A stretch of 64,000 nt of DNA, taken from the NCBI GenBank assembly GCA_029204225.1, contig CM055099.1:40360518-40424517 (forward strand), written 5' to 3'. Source of the stretch: Diphasiastrum complanatum. Its lineage: Eukaryota; Streptophyta; Lycopodiopsida; Lycopodiales; Lycopodiaceae. Below, one piece after another: positions 20,900-33,920 of the stretch. Each line of letters starts with the position of its first letter. Position 1 is the first letter of the stretch. The notes under the pieces were generated by a model. It did not search any database, had not been told where the DNA came from, and worked only from the letters and a program-made list of their open reading frames with translations. Both the position numbers and the translations under genes were made by a program.

Positions 20900-22273
20900 A
20901 TAGCAGCAACCCCTGGTGCAGCAACAACTAGAGCAGCATCTGATGTAGAAGAATCAACAAGTGCAAGAGGAGCACGATCCTGATCCGCAAGTGATGGTGT
21001 ATGATAAAAGACATCAATAAGCTCCCATGTGGCCTCCTCAACAGGACGACCATCGAATTGGACCAAAAACTGAATCTGTCGGCAACATCGACTATGGTGC
21101 TGTGTTGCTCAGATTTATCAAAGCTACTGCTATGGAGTGCTGCACAAGAGCACATAACCAACATGGAAAAGAAGACAAAAAACAACTCAGGATCAACATC
21201 ATGGCAACGAAGGGAACATCTCGGCCATGTCATCTGAAACCAAGCAATATGGAACAACCAGGAATGCCAAGGAACCAGAAGAAGATCAAGCAGCAACCAG
21301 GAATGCCAAGGTATCCACAATGCCCAGGATAGTAGAGGATCAGCCCAAAAGATAGGGACATCATACCAAGGTATCCAAAAAGCCCGAGAAGGTAAAACTG
21401 CATCAGCAACGGAAAGCCAATAAGGAAACTGGAAAAGAGATGAACACTCATCACAAATAGCCACATCATACACGTAACCATCAACCATATGTGCAAACTC
21501 AGTGATATAGGTGCCCCAAAAAAAGATAGCAGTATCGGAAGACCGGCACCAAGGAGTAGGAACATAAGCAGGATGACATGCACGTTGTAGTAGCATGGAA
21601 AAGCAAGCGATATGCCAAGAAACATGGATCATAAAGAGATCATCCTGACAAAGGATAGCTAAAATGGAAAAATGTGCACCAACATGGTCAAAAGCCCAAG
21701 GTATCCATAAGGCCCATGAATGAGAAGTAGCAATAGTAATAGTGACCATCTCGCAAATATCCTTGGACGGAAAATGTGTAACGGTAAGGGCCAAAGGCGC
21801 ATGAATCATGTAAGGAACTGTAGAAATATCATGAGGCGATTCACAAACCTCAAGCAGAGATCCATGGAGTAAAGCGAAAGAAGATACAACCTGATCACCA
21901 TAGCGAGGGAACCATCAAACGTGGACCCGTGAAGAACCCCATAGAAATCAGCAGGAACATCAGCCATAGCGGACTCAAGAGATGGAGATATAGAGACCAA
22001 TGGAGAAGATATTGCACCAACCACTAAACCAGGAGGGCTATCTGAGGTATGTGCAAAAGCAATAGTAGAAATACCACCAAGGTATACGGCCTGAATATCA
22101 ATGAAACCAAGAATGACCACTGAATACAATATCTGTGAATCAAGGCATATAGGCACAAGGCACACAACAACAACTTGTAAATCCGAAGGAGCATCAACCT
22201 GAGGAAGAGGACCCACGAATGGTGAAAGTGAAGCAGCAACTGATGTAGTTTGAATGGAAAGAAGAGTTGCATC
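20900..22273 (-). pseudogene. Residual pol 3' end with chromodomain-like tail
   Basis: Between protease and 3' LTR no RT is recognisable. Near 21110-20905 the minus strand encodes QIQFLVQFDGRPVEEATWEL followed by an Ala/Leu-rich end, the signature of a chromodomain at the end of chromovirus integrase. The stretch 21240-21720 contains imperfect repeats (gaatgccaaggwa and tatccacaatgccc variants, read as WIPW in one frame) of unknown meaning. Confidence 0.65.
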
Positions 22274-23678
22274 CTAAGCCTTTGGCAAGCTATGCATAAA
22301 CTGCTTCTTGGTAACCAACTGATAGTCACTTTGGGAATCAATACCCGCAAGTGAATGATGCTGACCAACATGAGTAAAGGAAAGTGTTTGCTGAGAGAGA
22401 TCCACAGCAACAGTACCAAGTGAAGAGAACCAGGCTGCACCAAAAATAATGTCATAGTGCTTCAGAAAAATGATGTAGAAATTTGCCTGACTAGAAAAAT
22501 CACCAATGCGATAATCCAAGCCCTGAATCATCCGAGAGTTGGGAAAAGAATGGGAACAAGCAACCTCAACACTGAGAGGCTGGGAAGCAGGAACAGGTGT
22601 AGCACGAATCCTGGTGAAAATGTAACTGCTAATAAATGAATGTGTACTACCTGTATCCACTAAAGAAATATACTCTCGCCTCGCATCTAGAATAATATGA
22701 TCCACAAATGGAACAACATATGTAGGCATAATAACAGAAGCATCAACTAATAAGTTTTGGCCTAAATATGCATCTAGAAGAACCACATACTCATCTAGAC
22801 GGGTATCAACAAAATCAGCTAGTGAGTATACAATAGGACCATCATGAAATGTATAACCATATGCCATATGGAGATCTACTAGAGTAGCCAAAGCATTTGA
22901 AACCATAGACCCATGAATAATATCGAAATAAGGAGCATAGGCGACAACATCTATAGCATGGCGCTCAGGAACACGAATAGCATCAAAGTACTCAACAACA
23001 ATATCAAAGCATGGAACAACATCATCAATAGGATCATAGCATGCTATGTCAGTATCAAGGACCATATCAGCCACAACTTGTATATGTGAATCAGCATCAG
23101 TAGGAACCTGTATATGTGACTCTGACTCACTATGGGATACAATCACGAGCTCAGGTAGATCAATAACTATCTCAAGTAAATCAGGCAACTCGCTCAAACT
23201 GTGTGATATAGGATCCTGAAGGTCAGCAAACTCTGCAGATTTGTAATGTCGGACAAAGGCTGGACCCGGAATAGGTAGCAAGTTGTACCCTATCACGAAA
23301 GTCTTGAGCAAAGTGTGGCTCAGGAATTGGGGGACGTGGAAAGAAACCAGGAGGTGGGTTAGGTGGAATGAACGGTCCACCACCAAGCTGACTAGCAGAA
23401 AAAGGTGGAAATCCAAATGGAGGGGGAGTCCCAAATGAAGGAAAGACAGGAGCTTTTCCAGGACCATGAGACTGTAAATAATCAATATGTGACTGCATAG
23501 TAGGAAAGCCGGTCATAACTGTATTGAAGCGAATAATGAGGCCAGAAAGGGTTTCATCTATGTGCCGAATCTGTTCGGATAAGTTTTCCTGGACAGTTTC
23601 ATTCGGGGTAGGTGAATGTGCCATAATTATAGTGGAAGGAATAGACAAAAACTTGAGGGAGCGGACTCTTGTCTTCAC
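22274..23678 (-). pseudogene. gypsy gag-like N-terminus and retropepsin
   Basis: The N-terminal part (23678-23226) has ENLSEQIRHIDETLSGLIIR and a proline/glycine/phenylalanine-rich stretch, then shifts frame. The 403-codon frame ending at 22277 contains the retropepsin block YISLVDTGSTHSFISS at about 22680-22630 (DTGS active site) and HYDIIFGAAWFSSLGTVAVD at about 22460-22400, the usual gypsy protease end (D(I/V)ILGMDWL type). No zinc knuckle was seen. The missing gag core explains why it is non-autonomous. Confidence 0.8.
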
Positions 23679-24020
23679 CCCAAATTAGTCTATTAGAACC
23701 AATATTATCACAACTAAGAAAGGGCAGCAATCAGCAAATGGAAAAAGTGAAAATGAAGGTTGTAAAAATACACTGGACAGCCAGGAGGGAAATGTCAAAT
23801 TGGAATATCAAACGGAGTCGAAATTCCATGCAATGTAGTTGTAAATGGGCACTGGAGAGCCTTTTGATAAATTGTGAAAGATGGCTAGAAAGGGATAAAA
23901 TAATAGGCAAAAGTGACAAGTCGGAATGTTTGGGGCAACGATGAACAAGCTGCAAGATTTTGGCAATTTGGAATAGCAAACGATTACGGAATTGGGTGAT
24001 TTTTAAATAGGAGGCTAGAG

Positions 24021-24162
<142 letters not shown>

Positions 24163-24180
24163 GAAGATCCAAGCTGAAAA

Positions 24181-24700
24181 TGGGTGCTGGGCAGCAACTA
24201 GTAAGATCCACAAATGTCCTGCAACATTATGGAAAAAACCGCTAAAAATGGTGATGAAGTAGGGCGTTGACGGGCCTCCAAACAATCAGCAAACTGGACA
24301 GCAAATCGGTAGAGAAATCCATCGAAGATGGCAAGGTAGTAGGGCGCTGGGCAGTAGCTACCAAAATCCACACATAACCTGAAAAAAAATGGCAAAAACC
24401 ACTGAAAATGGTGATGAAGTGGGGCGCTGGACAGCCTCCAATCAAGCCACGAAATGGGCAGCAAATTAGTGGATAAAATCGACGAAAGTGACAAGGTAGT
24501 AGGGTGCTGGCCAACCTCTATCAAATCTGGAAAAATGATTGAAAGCTGATGAAAAAATTGACAAAAGGATGGGTTAGTAGGGCGCTGGACAGCCTCTACT
24601 AAATCTGAAAAAACGATGGAAATTTGATGAAAAAATCGACAAAAGTGATGGGTTAGTAGGGCGCTAGACATTCTCTACTAAATCTGAAAAAGTAGTGCAC
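24181..24700. repeat. 80-bp tandem repeat in the gypsy leader
   Basis: The word (t/a)gggygctgg recurs at 24181, 24261, 24341, 24421, 24501, 24579 and 24658, a period of 78-80 bp, with flanking words (ggtgatgaagt, aaatctgaaaaa, atcgacraaagtg) conserved in part. It lies between primer site and gag. Confidence 0.8.
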
Positions 24701-24708
24701 AGGAAAGT

Positions 24709-24720
24709 GCTCTGATACCA
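24709..24720 (-). promoter_or_regulatory. Primer binding site of nested gypsy element
   Basis: Minus strand TGGTATCAGAGC, initiator-Met tRNA type, no gap to the LTR. Confidence 0.9.
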
Positions 24721-25162
24721 AGTTACGAATAAAGCCACAACTGATCTAAAGCTAAGTATGAAAGCATCACATATGCAAGACTTAAGCTATGAAAGCAGCA
24801 CATAAGCGAGACTTAACCCTAGAAAGTAGGAAAGAGAGAGATTAAGGAGACTTAAGAGAGAGATCAATATCATCAGGTAAATAACAAATGACACAGTTTC
24901 CCTACTTATAGCCAAGAGGAAGCCTTAAAAGGAAGCTTCCGGTGGCTAGGGCCCAATTGGGAGGGAAAATAGTGTGCCCTCCAAGAAGGCCCCCACTCTC
25001 CAGTAATATGTCCAAATGGCCTAATAATGAATAATAAGGCCAAAGGCCAACCATATAGTCTAAGTGTCACTAATGAATAAAAAAGGGCCCAAGGCCTGCT
25101 TATGCATAAAGTAAAGTAAATGTAAATGGACGTGGCAAATGTAATGAGCCGAGTCCATAACT
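24721..25162 (-). repeat. 5' LTR of nested gypsy element
   Basis: Direct repeat of 20408-20850, immediately next to the primer site. Confidence 0.92.
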
Positions 25163-28100
25163 AAAGTGCCAAGGATCTGGAGCGCAGATTAAACCTCCTC
25201 AGAATCTTGTAAGGATTGTAGGATGAATGAGTTTTGGGAAGTCTTGCACTGTTAGTAGGTGTCCAAGTGGTGAAATTCACTTGTATCCATAGTTGGGAAT
25301 GAAATTACCAATACTCCAAAATTTTTTTCGGGGATTTGTTGAGAAAATAATTTTATTACCTAACGTTTTGCCCATGTGATTGGATCCATGGATTTAGGAT
25401 TGGTAATAGAATTTTTTAATGGTAATTTTCTCCAGGCAAGTACCTAGTTAGTGGGGATTTTGGGTCCCTAGTACTGTGTTTTTTATCTCTGGAGTAAAAG
25501 ATTTTGATCTTTAGGATTGAGAAAACTAAAGCTTTCCAGATACTTGTTAAAGTGAATTATGGAATAAGGTTGTATTTTTTGAGAGGTATCTCTATATTTG
25601 AATATTGAATAAATATTATTGATTTTCCATGGATTTAGACAACTTTAACGAAGTAATGAAATAAGCTAGTGTGTTCAAAAGGGAAATAGCCTAGCATTTA
25701 CTTGTGTCTAAGTAGTTTTTGGGAGCCTTTGAGATTATGAGACATAGATCTGGATCTCTCAATGGTATCTCATAATTTGCAAATCAAAAAGCCTCAAAAG
25801 CTATTTCTCTTTTTATTTTAGACCTCTATTTTTTAGAAATTTTTTAAATACGAGACAATTGGATTGAGCTTCATATAATTCCTTCCAGTGTAGAACTAGG
25901 TTTAGAATCACTGCTTAAGATATATGAATTCATACTTCTATTTCAGTTTGTGAGTATAGTTCAGAATCGATTGACGTTTTCAATTGATTAAGGGGAATCT
26001 TGAATTCCAGAACCCAATTAATTAACTCTATTTGATAGTTGATTATTGGAAATGATGTTTCTATCACTCAAGATAAAATATTTTATGATTTAAAGGAAAA
26101 AGTCCGGTTTGTAATGGTATTGGATACTTATTACTGACTTTTTCAAATCTTTGATATCTTATACGTTGTCTCCTGAGAATTTTTAATCGAAATTATGGAA
26201 TTTCTTTTAAAATGGGGAGAAGGAAATGATAAGAATACTTTCATGGGATCAACTAGTTGTATAGATTTCTTTTGTGGAATCTAGTTTATATGCAATGGTA
26301 GAACTATCCAGTGTGAATAGAGGGAATTTCTAGTGATTATTTTGAATAATCTGGAGCTAGAGGTTTTGAGTTGTGAGATATTCATGAATATGGGAAGTAA
26401 TGGTAAAGATTAAAATAAGGCTCATTGATTGGCTACCAAGTACCATTTAGTTATGGATTGGATCAATGGAATAAAGCTTTAATCTTAACCTTATGCCCGA
26501 AGATGTTTGTATAAGTTAGCCTAATCTTGGTTTGTGCACTAAGATCTGAAGTAGGTTGATTTATTGAAGGAATTTTGTTGATTAAAGTATGATGGTTGGA
26601 AAACTTGTGATGTGGAATTATTCACTTCAGATATTTCTCAGATATGTTATTTACTCAAGAGAAATAGAATCTTTTGTTGCTGAGTTACAAGATTCTCAGT
26701 GATATATGTGAGTAACATATGCGGATTTTGGAGGAATCTACCAAATAATGACATATGTGTTTATGTACTAGGTCATGGTGAGATTATTCTCATATGTGCA
26801 CGATTAATTTTGTTTGAATCTACTATATATTCTTGGTAACTAAGGTTATCTGGTGCACTTAACCTAGTCGTTGAACATAGAAATATGATCAAGTATTGTG
26901 TATGACAATTACTTGCAGAGTTAACAAATCTGTTCTAATAGATCTATAGGTTAACTTAAAAATGATTTGGATAAGGATCTAAATGTGGTGTATACTAGTA
27001 TAATTAGATTTTGCACCTAGACATTTAAGATTTCTAAATCACGAGCAATTAACTTGAGTAGTTGATTTACTCCTGAGGAAGTTAATTAGTAAAACGGACA
27101 ATGTTAAATGAATTCACCGGAAACTGTTTGGCTTATTCCGATCCAAAGGCTCACACTGCTTTCCAAAAGCATGATCTCAATCATTGATCTTCATTGGGAC
27201 TCATCCTACGGTCCTGTATTGCTTGTAAGACATATAATTGTTGAGTCATTTTGATTCATCAGGAGATTGTGTGCATAGGATACTGAATTCTTGCATGAGT
27301 ATTTATCAGTTGAGAAATCGACTTAACACATTAGTGATTGTATCCCAGAGAGCTCAATTGGATACCGGATCCTAATGCTATCAAAAATGGTAAACTGAAT
27401 TTTGGGAATTCAGCAAAACTTTGTAATCTTTAGATAGTGTTCTAGGTGATTGTATAAAGTTTATATTGTTAAAGATGAATGTTATAAAGGTCTTTAATTT
27501 CTTGGTTGATTGTAGAATTTGGAGCTCATAATCTGATTAAGAATCGGTTTGGAAGAATATTCTTGAAATCCAATGATTTTCCTTGTGGAAAAGATTTCAA
27601 AATAATTCTTAAATATTTCCTAAGTTGTATGTTGTGCATATACTCCAATATCTTTCAGTGATTAAGTATGGTTTAGAATCCTGTAAATTATGATTGACGA
27701 ATCATAAGATTCTAAATGTTTATGATTGACGGATCATAAATTGATACTTGCAGATTATTAGAAGCTTATAAGGAAATGTGAGAATTCTTAAGATAATGTG
27801 ATCAATTGGGTGAGTTAAGGGCTTACTTCTATTGGTTGGACTCTAAATTTCTTTACTCGAGTACATACCTGAGATTGTGGGGATCTCACAGGCATTTTCA
27901 TTAAGTAATTTCTTACTTATGAGGAATTTGCTTATCCTTACAGATTGTAGTCTATAAGTGCTTGTGTGCAAAGTTCAGTCTATATCTCCATATTTATAGG
28001 AGACAGATTAATCTATTAAGATACAAATAGTTGCTGATTTCTTGCATGTGGTGCTAGAAATGGGACTATTAACTCATCAGAGTAACTGCAGTACTCTGGT

Positions 28101-28552
28101 TTGAGTTTTAACCGTCTGAGACTTGATGGATTTCCTAGAGATTATAGATGACTGAATTGAGGTATTTTAGAATATTTGGATATTCTAAGAATATTAATAC
28201 CAAGAATCTTTATTTTCTGCAAGAAATTGAAATGGAATTTCTTTAGCTTTTGGATTTGATTTTTGAAATAAGGTAAATCACCCATTGTTTCATGTAATTG
28301 GGATTACATGAAGGTGATGAACTTTTCTTTTGGATAAGATCAATCCATTTGGAAAATTTATAGCTTGCTGTGTCTTGGGAATTTGAGGAAGTGTATATTG
28401 AGTAGAGGCAAGCAATTTTTTAAATTGTTGCATCTTTGAATACTTATTCCGATGAAAAGATCATACTATGAATAATGCTCATGGGTAATATTTGAAAGCT
28501 CAAAAAATAGTTTCATGTTTTCTTTTTCCCATTCTGAGGATAGAACCTATTT
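25163..28552. other. Noncoding interior of the outer LTR element
   Basis: 3.4 kb of AT-rich sequence dense in stops in all frames. Nothing protein-like seen. Together with 19289-20407 it is the body of the noncoding retroelement. Confidence 0.65.
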
Positions 28553-28565
28553 AAGGGAGGAAGAA

Positions 28566-29042
28566 TGTTATGACCATATTCAATTAAGGACCTGGAATAG
28601 ACCTAATATGGTAGACCGGCCCTCCAGTGTCCGAGATTATTGGTCACGCCTAGATTTTATTCCATGTTGAGGCCTGTTGGTGACTAATGACCTTGAGAGG
28701 ACCTAGACACTCTATTTGAAACATGTGGAGTAGCGCATGTACGCGGGACTATTATAGGCAGGAGGTATGGATGAAGAGCTGTAATCTATTTTTAGTTGAC
28801 CTGCATGGGGATTGCATGGGTTCATGAACAAGATCCTACACTCTATATATTGAGGTAGAGTTTATCCCGTCGACGACTTTGGTCTAGTATACCTGTTGAG
28901 CTCTTCTCCTCTTGCTATCACATGGCATGGCTTGGGGGCTAGATCCAGGAGGGATCTAGGATTGGTTGGGTGTTTTTTCTCCACAGTCTCTCTTGTGTTT
29001 TCCTATCCTCATCTTAGGGGTTTCTCCCTAGTGCTCTTTACA
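28566..29042 (+). repeat. 3' LTR of noncoding LTR element, with polypurine tract
   Basis: Starts TGTTATGACC directly after the purine tract AAGGGAGGAAGAA (28553-28565) and ends TTTACA; 477 bp. A TATA-like TATATATTGAGG block is near 28844. Confidence 0.85.
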
Positions 29043-29090
29043 CTCTCGGTGGTGTGAGACTGAAGCATGTCTTTCATATACTTCCTACAA
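29043..29090 (-). other. Possible displaced exon of the convergent minus-strand gene
   Basis: A good acceptor on the minus strand (gcttgttttgtag, about 29086-29098) precedes an open stretch KYMKDMLQSHTTE that ends at the LTR border. Its continuation would be at 18768. Inferred from position and open frame only. Confidence 0.35.
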
Positions 29091-29386
29091 AACAAGCAAA
29101 CACACCTCTAGAGATTATAGGTGCGTCGTTCCATTAACTAACTCTAGCTAATAAATGAGTTACAAATACATGTAAATTATACCATTAAAGTTACATTTAA
29201 CTAGGAGTTTAATTTACTCTAGTTTAAGATGGCAATTCGAATCTAGTCGATTTGTGTGGGTGACTGGATTAAGGCTGTTCCAGGCATCGTTTTAGTTCTA
29301 GAGGTCTTGTCTTTTAATACAAGACAAGTCTTTAGCAGTATATCTCAAAAAATGATATAGGCCTCTTCATAATATATATTAGCTGG

Positions 29387-32300
29387 GTGATGATCATCAC
29401 GACACACCCAGAGTTGACTCTTTCAAGAGTCATCACGATGTTGTTGCAGGAAGACACTCAAAGGAATGAAGCCTCCAGTGTTTTGATTATCAACTCTCAC
29501 GTCTTATACACAAACAAAGGCTTTCCCGAAGCCATCGAAGAAAATCAGAAGCCGGCACTTTGTCGAATCAGCCGACAAAGAAGAAGCTGTTTTGTAGATA
29601 CTGCAAGCGTTTCAACCATGAGATCCAAGATTGCGGCATACTACAAGCAAAGAACGACAACAAGAGATAGTTGAATCAAGTGTCCAAATGCAACTGCAAA
29701 AGTACCACATCCTATTCAAGAAGCAGATCATGATGTCTTCATGACAAGCCATCAAGAAGCATCCAACGGTAGTTCCTATGGATTTCGGAGCCACAAAGCA
29801 CATGACCAACCATATTGACTGTTTCTAGTCCTATACACCTTACAGTACCAAAAGATATGTTCACCTGGGTGACAATAGCACACAAGCTATCAAAGGTGAA
29901 TGTACAGTAAGACTAAAATTTGCAAACGGTCAAGCTAAGCTACTTTCAAATGTCCTGCATGTACTGAATCTATCGACAAATCTACTCTTTGTTAGCAAAA
30001 TTACAGATCTAGGACATAAAGTAGAATTCGAATGTGGTTAGTGTAAAGTAGTCAATAGGATAGGCAAGATCCTAGCACTCAGAAAGAGGCATGAGTACTT
30101 GTATAAATTAAGTCATTGTTTTTCTACCTCTAGTCATGCTCTTAGTACTTCTATTCAAATAAATAAAAGTTTACTTTGGCATTATAGATTTGGTTATTTG
30201 AATCATGCTTCCATAAAACAAATGTCTAAGCAATCCATTGTTCTTGATCTCAACTATCCTGATAGGAAAGTAGAATTACCTGTCTATCAAGATTGTCTAA
30301 TCGATAAACAGGCCAGAAAACCATTCAAATCAAGCCATTAACATGCTGCTAGAGGACTACTAGATGTTGTACATACAAAAATCTATGGCCCAATGCGGAA
30401 ACCCTTCACTGAGAGGATGCAAAGAATTTATAACTTTTATTGATGGATTTTTTAGAAGAACTATGGTTTTTTTTAATCATAAAGAATCAAAAGCTTTCAA
30501 TTGCTTCAGAATCTTCAATGAGCATGCAGAGAAAGATACTAGTAAGACAATCGTAGCCCTGAGGTTAGATAATGGTGGAGAGTACTTCTCTACCAAATTC
30601 AAGGAGTACTGCCAGAGCCAAGGCATTGAATAGTAGTTTATCACTCCTTATTCACCTCAGTCTAATGTCTTAGCTAAGAGGAAGAATCGTACCCTCGTCA
30701 AATCAGCCAATTGAATGCTTGTCGAAGAGCTTCTGGGCTAAGCTATCTCCACTGTAGACTACATTCAAAATAGATGTTTGACCAAGGCCCTCTCAGGCAA
30801 AACACCACATGAGGTTTGGATAGGATCTAAGACTCCATTGAAGAACCTTCAAGTATTTGGATGCATCGTCTATGTGAAGATCCCAAAGGAGACAAGGAAG
30901 AACTTTGACTTCCAAGGTCTCAAGACCATCCTTATCAGATATGTTTCATTTGACAACACCTACAAGTTGTACGACCGGATACCTAGTAGATTTTGTTCAG
31001 CAGGGCTTTATCGAGATTCAGTTTATCGACCTCAAAGACAAGGATAAAGCTCCTTGTGAACCTTAACACTTGCCTCCGACATGACAATTCGAGCCACTAG
31101 CTCAAGCGTGTCAATAATCGACTGACCACCCATTAGCGAATAAGATGAAGAAGCTGCTGGTACTCAACAGTGACAAATCCAAGGAATGGATTATCAACCG
31201 ATATCACTTCCTCCAAGAAGATCAAGCCAAGTCCACACACAACCCACAAGGTATACTCCTGAGTCTTCCTATATTTTAATGTAGAAACTGACAACTGTTG
31301 AAGAGGCACTTAGTCATCCAGACTCCAATCTTTGGAGAGAAGCGATGGACAAAGAGTATTCCTATTTGATCAAGAACCAGACATGGTCACTAGTCAAGCC
31401 TCCTGCTGGCTGCAATCTTATCGTTTGCAAATGGGTCTTTAAGATCAAGTACAATGCCAATGAAACAATTGATCAAAGAAAGGCACAACTAGTAGCACGA
31501 GAATTTGCTCAGATCCCCAACATCAATTACAACGAGATTTTTAGCCCAATAGTCAAGCATTCATTGATTTGAGTCCTCTTATCATATGTTATAGTAGCTG
31601 ACCTTGAAGTACATCTACTCGTTATACAGACATCTTATCGAAATGGAGTCATCGGAGAAGACATCTACATGCTATAGCCTGAAGGACACATTCACAAGGC
31701 ATGAATCATCATGTTTGTAAACTCCATAAGGCACTTTATGGCTTGAAGCAGTCAACCAGAGAGCTTGGTTTCAGAGGATCAACACATTCCTCATTCGACA
31801 AGGTTTTCAACCAAGCACAGTCGACAACAATGTCTACTTCAAGTTAGTGCGACAATCCTTCATTATCATTACCCTGTATGTTGATGATATGTTGCTCTTT
31901 AGCAACATTACTAATCTAGTAAAGGATGCTAAACAGATGTTGTCTTCTGAATTTGACATGACTGATCTGGGTGAAGCCCACTTCTATCTGGACATTCAAA
32001 TCCATAGAGACAAAGCGAGACGACTGATATTTATTACTCAAAAAAAAATATTCACAACATTCTTATCAGATATTATCTGATTTATTGTAAATTAGTTCAC
32101 TCACCGATAGATCTAGGCCTGCGATTGTCCAAGGACCAATGTCCTCAGACCAAGCAGGAAGAGGAGCCAATAAGAGAGTATCCCTATCGATCGATACTTG
32201 GATCTCTGATGTATGCAATGGTCTGTACAAGACCTGATATCACCTTTGTAGTTAGCTCACTTTGCCAAATCATGGCCAATCATGGCATGACCCATTGGAA

Positions 32301-32880
32301 GGCTCTTATAAGAGTCATGAGATACGAGCTACAATCGACCAGTGCATCTACTATGGAGAAGTCAACAACGACAATCTTCATCAGCTCAATGGATATTTCG
32401 ATGCAAGTAGGAGAGGATTTGTATACATTCGTAAATTTAGATCTGGATTTACATTTTTCCTCAATGGTGGTCCTATATCTTGGAACAGTCATAAGCAAAC
32501 CTCTATTGCTCTTTCATCTACAAAAGCAAAGTATATTGGTGCTTCTCAATCTATTAAAGAAGTATTTTGGTTGAGAATTTTATTATTAGACATTAATTTG
32601 AACCATACACTCTGACAATCATATTACGTAATAATCAGAGTGTCATTGCCTTATCAGCCAATCCTAAATTTCACTCTAAGAGTAAGCACATTGAGATTCG
32701 ATATCAATGTGTTAGGGGCAAGATTTTGGATAGAGAGGTAAGCTTAACATACTATCGAATGTAGGACATTATTGTAGATGTGTTCACCAAGGCATTGAGC
32801 ATTGATGCACACAACAAATTTTGTGAATCGCTTAGTCTGAAAATCAAAGCATTCTCAGATCAAATTAGGGGGGGGGTGGA
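29387..32880 (+). mobile_element. Degenerate Ty1/copia element, family A copy 2
   Basis: Same family as the element at the left end of the window. Blocks in order: gag end (29387-29515), CCHC knuckle FCRYCKR.NHEIQDC (29592-29636, intact here), protease (29750-30060), pre-integrase (30099-30341), integrase core (30364-30700, RLDNGGEY), integrase tail (30778-31000, KTPHEVWIGSK), RT (31345-32080, LYVDDMLLFSN), RNase H (32125-32860). A G9 purine tract at 32868-32876 marks the 3' end. Many stops and shifts. No LTR pair was recognised, and the 5' border near 29385 is abrupt. Confidence 0.93.
32262..32860 (+). pseudogene. copia RNase H, family A copy 2
   Basis: LNGYFDASRRGFVYIRKFRS, ISWNSHKQTSIALSSTKAKY and SANPKFHSKSKHIEIRYQ, then DVFTKALSIDAHNKF, are the standard copia RNase H blocks (STEAEY is STKAKY here, so a catalytic Glu is lost). 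Confidence 0.85.
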
Positions 32881-33260
32881 TTTATCTCCTCGACTCTCTA
32901 AATCCTATATTAGTTCCATTCATAATGCTGCATATTTACTTGCATTGTCGCGCAGCTCCACTACTAAAGATGAGCAAGAGAAGAAGGCTGACATATTGGG
33001 ATACACCCAACATGGCCGACTTATCGTAGAAACCTACTGATTAGACATACTGGTTGAAGTTCGACTTCTTGATTAGGCATTTTTCTGAGCCAGAAGGACG
33101 ATCAAAAGTGAAGAAACAAAACGTTTCTAGTTACAAAGCTTTGCTAGCTTTCAGTCCTCTGCCTGATGAAGATGTTCGCGAACACGAAAATCAAGAGACA
33201 CGAAGCACGAAAGTTTCGCGAACGAGAATCTTTTGTGGTCGAACACGATAAAGTCAGAAG
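32881..33260. other. Unassigned stretch after copia copy 2
   Basis: Possibly the start of the 3' LTR. Contains two near-palindromic TTCGCGAAC words (33172 and 33211). No gene supported. Confidence 0.35.
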
Positions 33261-33290
33261 ATGGAGACGAAACCAATGACGCGACACGAA

Positions 33291-33496
33291 AAATGGCGCA
33301 AACTCTCACGCTCTTTTGGTCTTTGCAACGCACCAATGACTTTTCAGCTAATTATGATGTTAATTTTTGCTGCCTTTCTAAGAACTTTTTTGGAAATCTT
33401 CATTGATGATTTCTGTGTATATAGTGATATAAAGACACATCTTCAGAAGCTGAAACTTACATTGCAACATTGTCGAGATACTTGTTTATCCCTTCA
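33291..33496 (+). pseudogene. Ty3/gypsy reverse transcriptase fragment
   Basis: SFGLCNAPMTFQLIMM and FLEIFIDDFCVYSDIKTHL are gypsy RT palm and YVDD-equivalent (IDD) blocks. The final words CLSLHPE are the point where gypsy RT continues to thumb and connection; here it is replaced by copia protease. Confidence 0.9.
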
Positions 33497-33813
33497 CCCA
33501 GAAACACCAATGATTCTTGGTGGATTGATAGTGGGGCTAGTTCCCACATGACATATCAAAAGGACATATTCGCCACTTTACTTTCTTACAATGATTTACA
33601 TAGATCAATCTATACTGCAAGTATTAAAGAATGTAAGATAAGTGGAATAGGAATAATTTCCTTGTATGTGGGATCATCCAAAAGGATGAATCTTGATAAT
33701 GTTCTTTATGTTCCTAAGTTAACCAAGAATTTGCTTAGTGTTGGCCAGTTAATGGATAATGGCCTAGATGTACAATTTAAGCATGGAGTTCGTTTCATCC
33801 TTAACCAATCTAC
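33497..33813 (+). pseudogene. copia protease fragment inside gypsy RT
   Basis: NDSWWIDSGASSHMTYQKD, then LDNVLYVPKLTKNLLSVGQL and DVQFKHGV is copia protease, about 105 codons. Gypsy RT resumes right behind it, so the fragment sits as a clean patch within the gypsy gene. Confidence 0.9.
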
Positions 33814-33920
33814 GTGAACTAAGAGCTTTCTTGGGACATGTCGGCTATCATCGGAGATTTATCCAAAATCATCAACACTCCATCAATCTTCTAGAACACA
33901 TTAACCACTGGGGAGAGTTT
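33814..33920 (+). pseudogene. gypsy RT connection piece and purine tract
   Basis: ELRAFLGHVGYHRRFIQNH is the well known gypsy block after the RT thumb. A purine tract (ctggggagag) then leads directly to an LTR start, so most of RNase H and integrase is deleted. Confidence 0.8.

Noticed and set aside
20928-21809. 293-codon minus-strand ORF as a tryptophan-rich membrane protein
   Set aside because: The real signal at its end is a chromodomain in another frame; WIPW words come from short DNA repeats.
24181-24700. Evenly spaced repeats as a possible CRISPR array
   Set aside because: The whole 80-bp unit is degenerate and there are no unique spacers; the host is a plant nucleus and the repeats lie in a retroelement leader.
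29310-29334. Hairpin cttgtcttttaatacaagacaag as terminator or small RNA gene
   Set aside because: Short imperfect palindrome in AT-rich DNA; nothing else supports a function.
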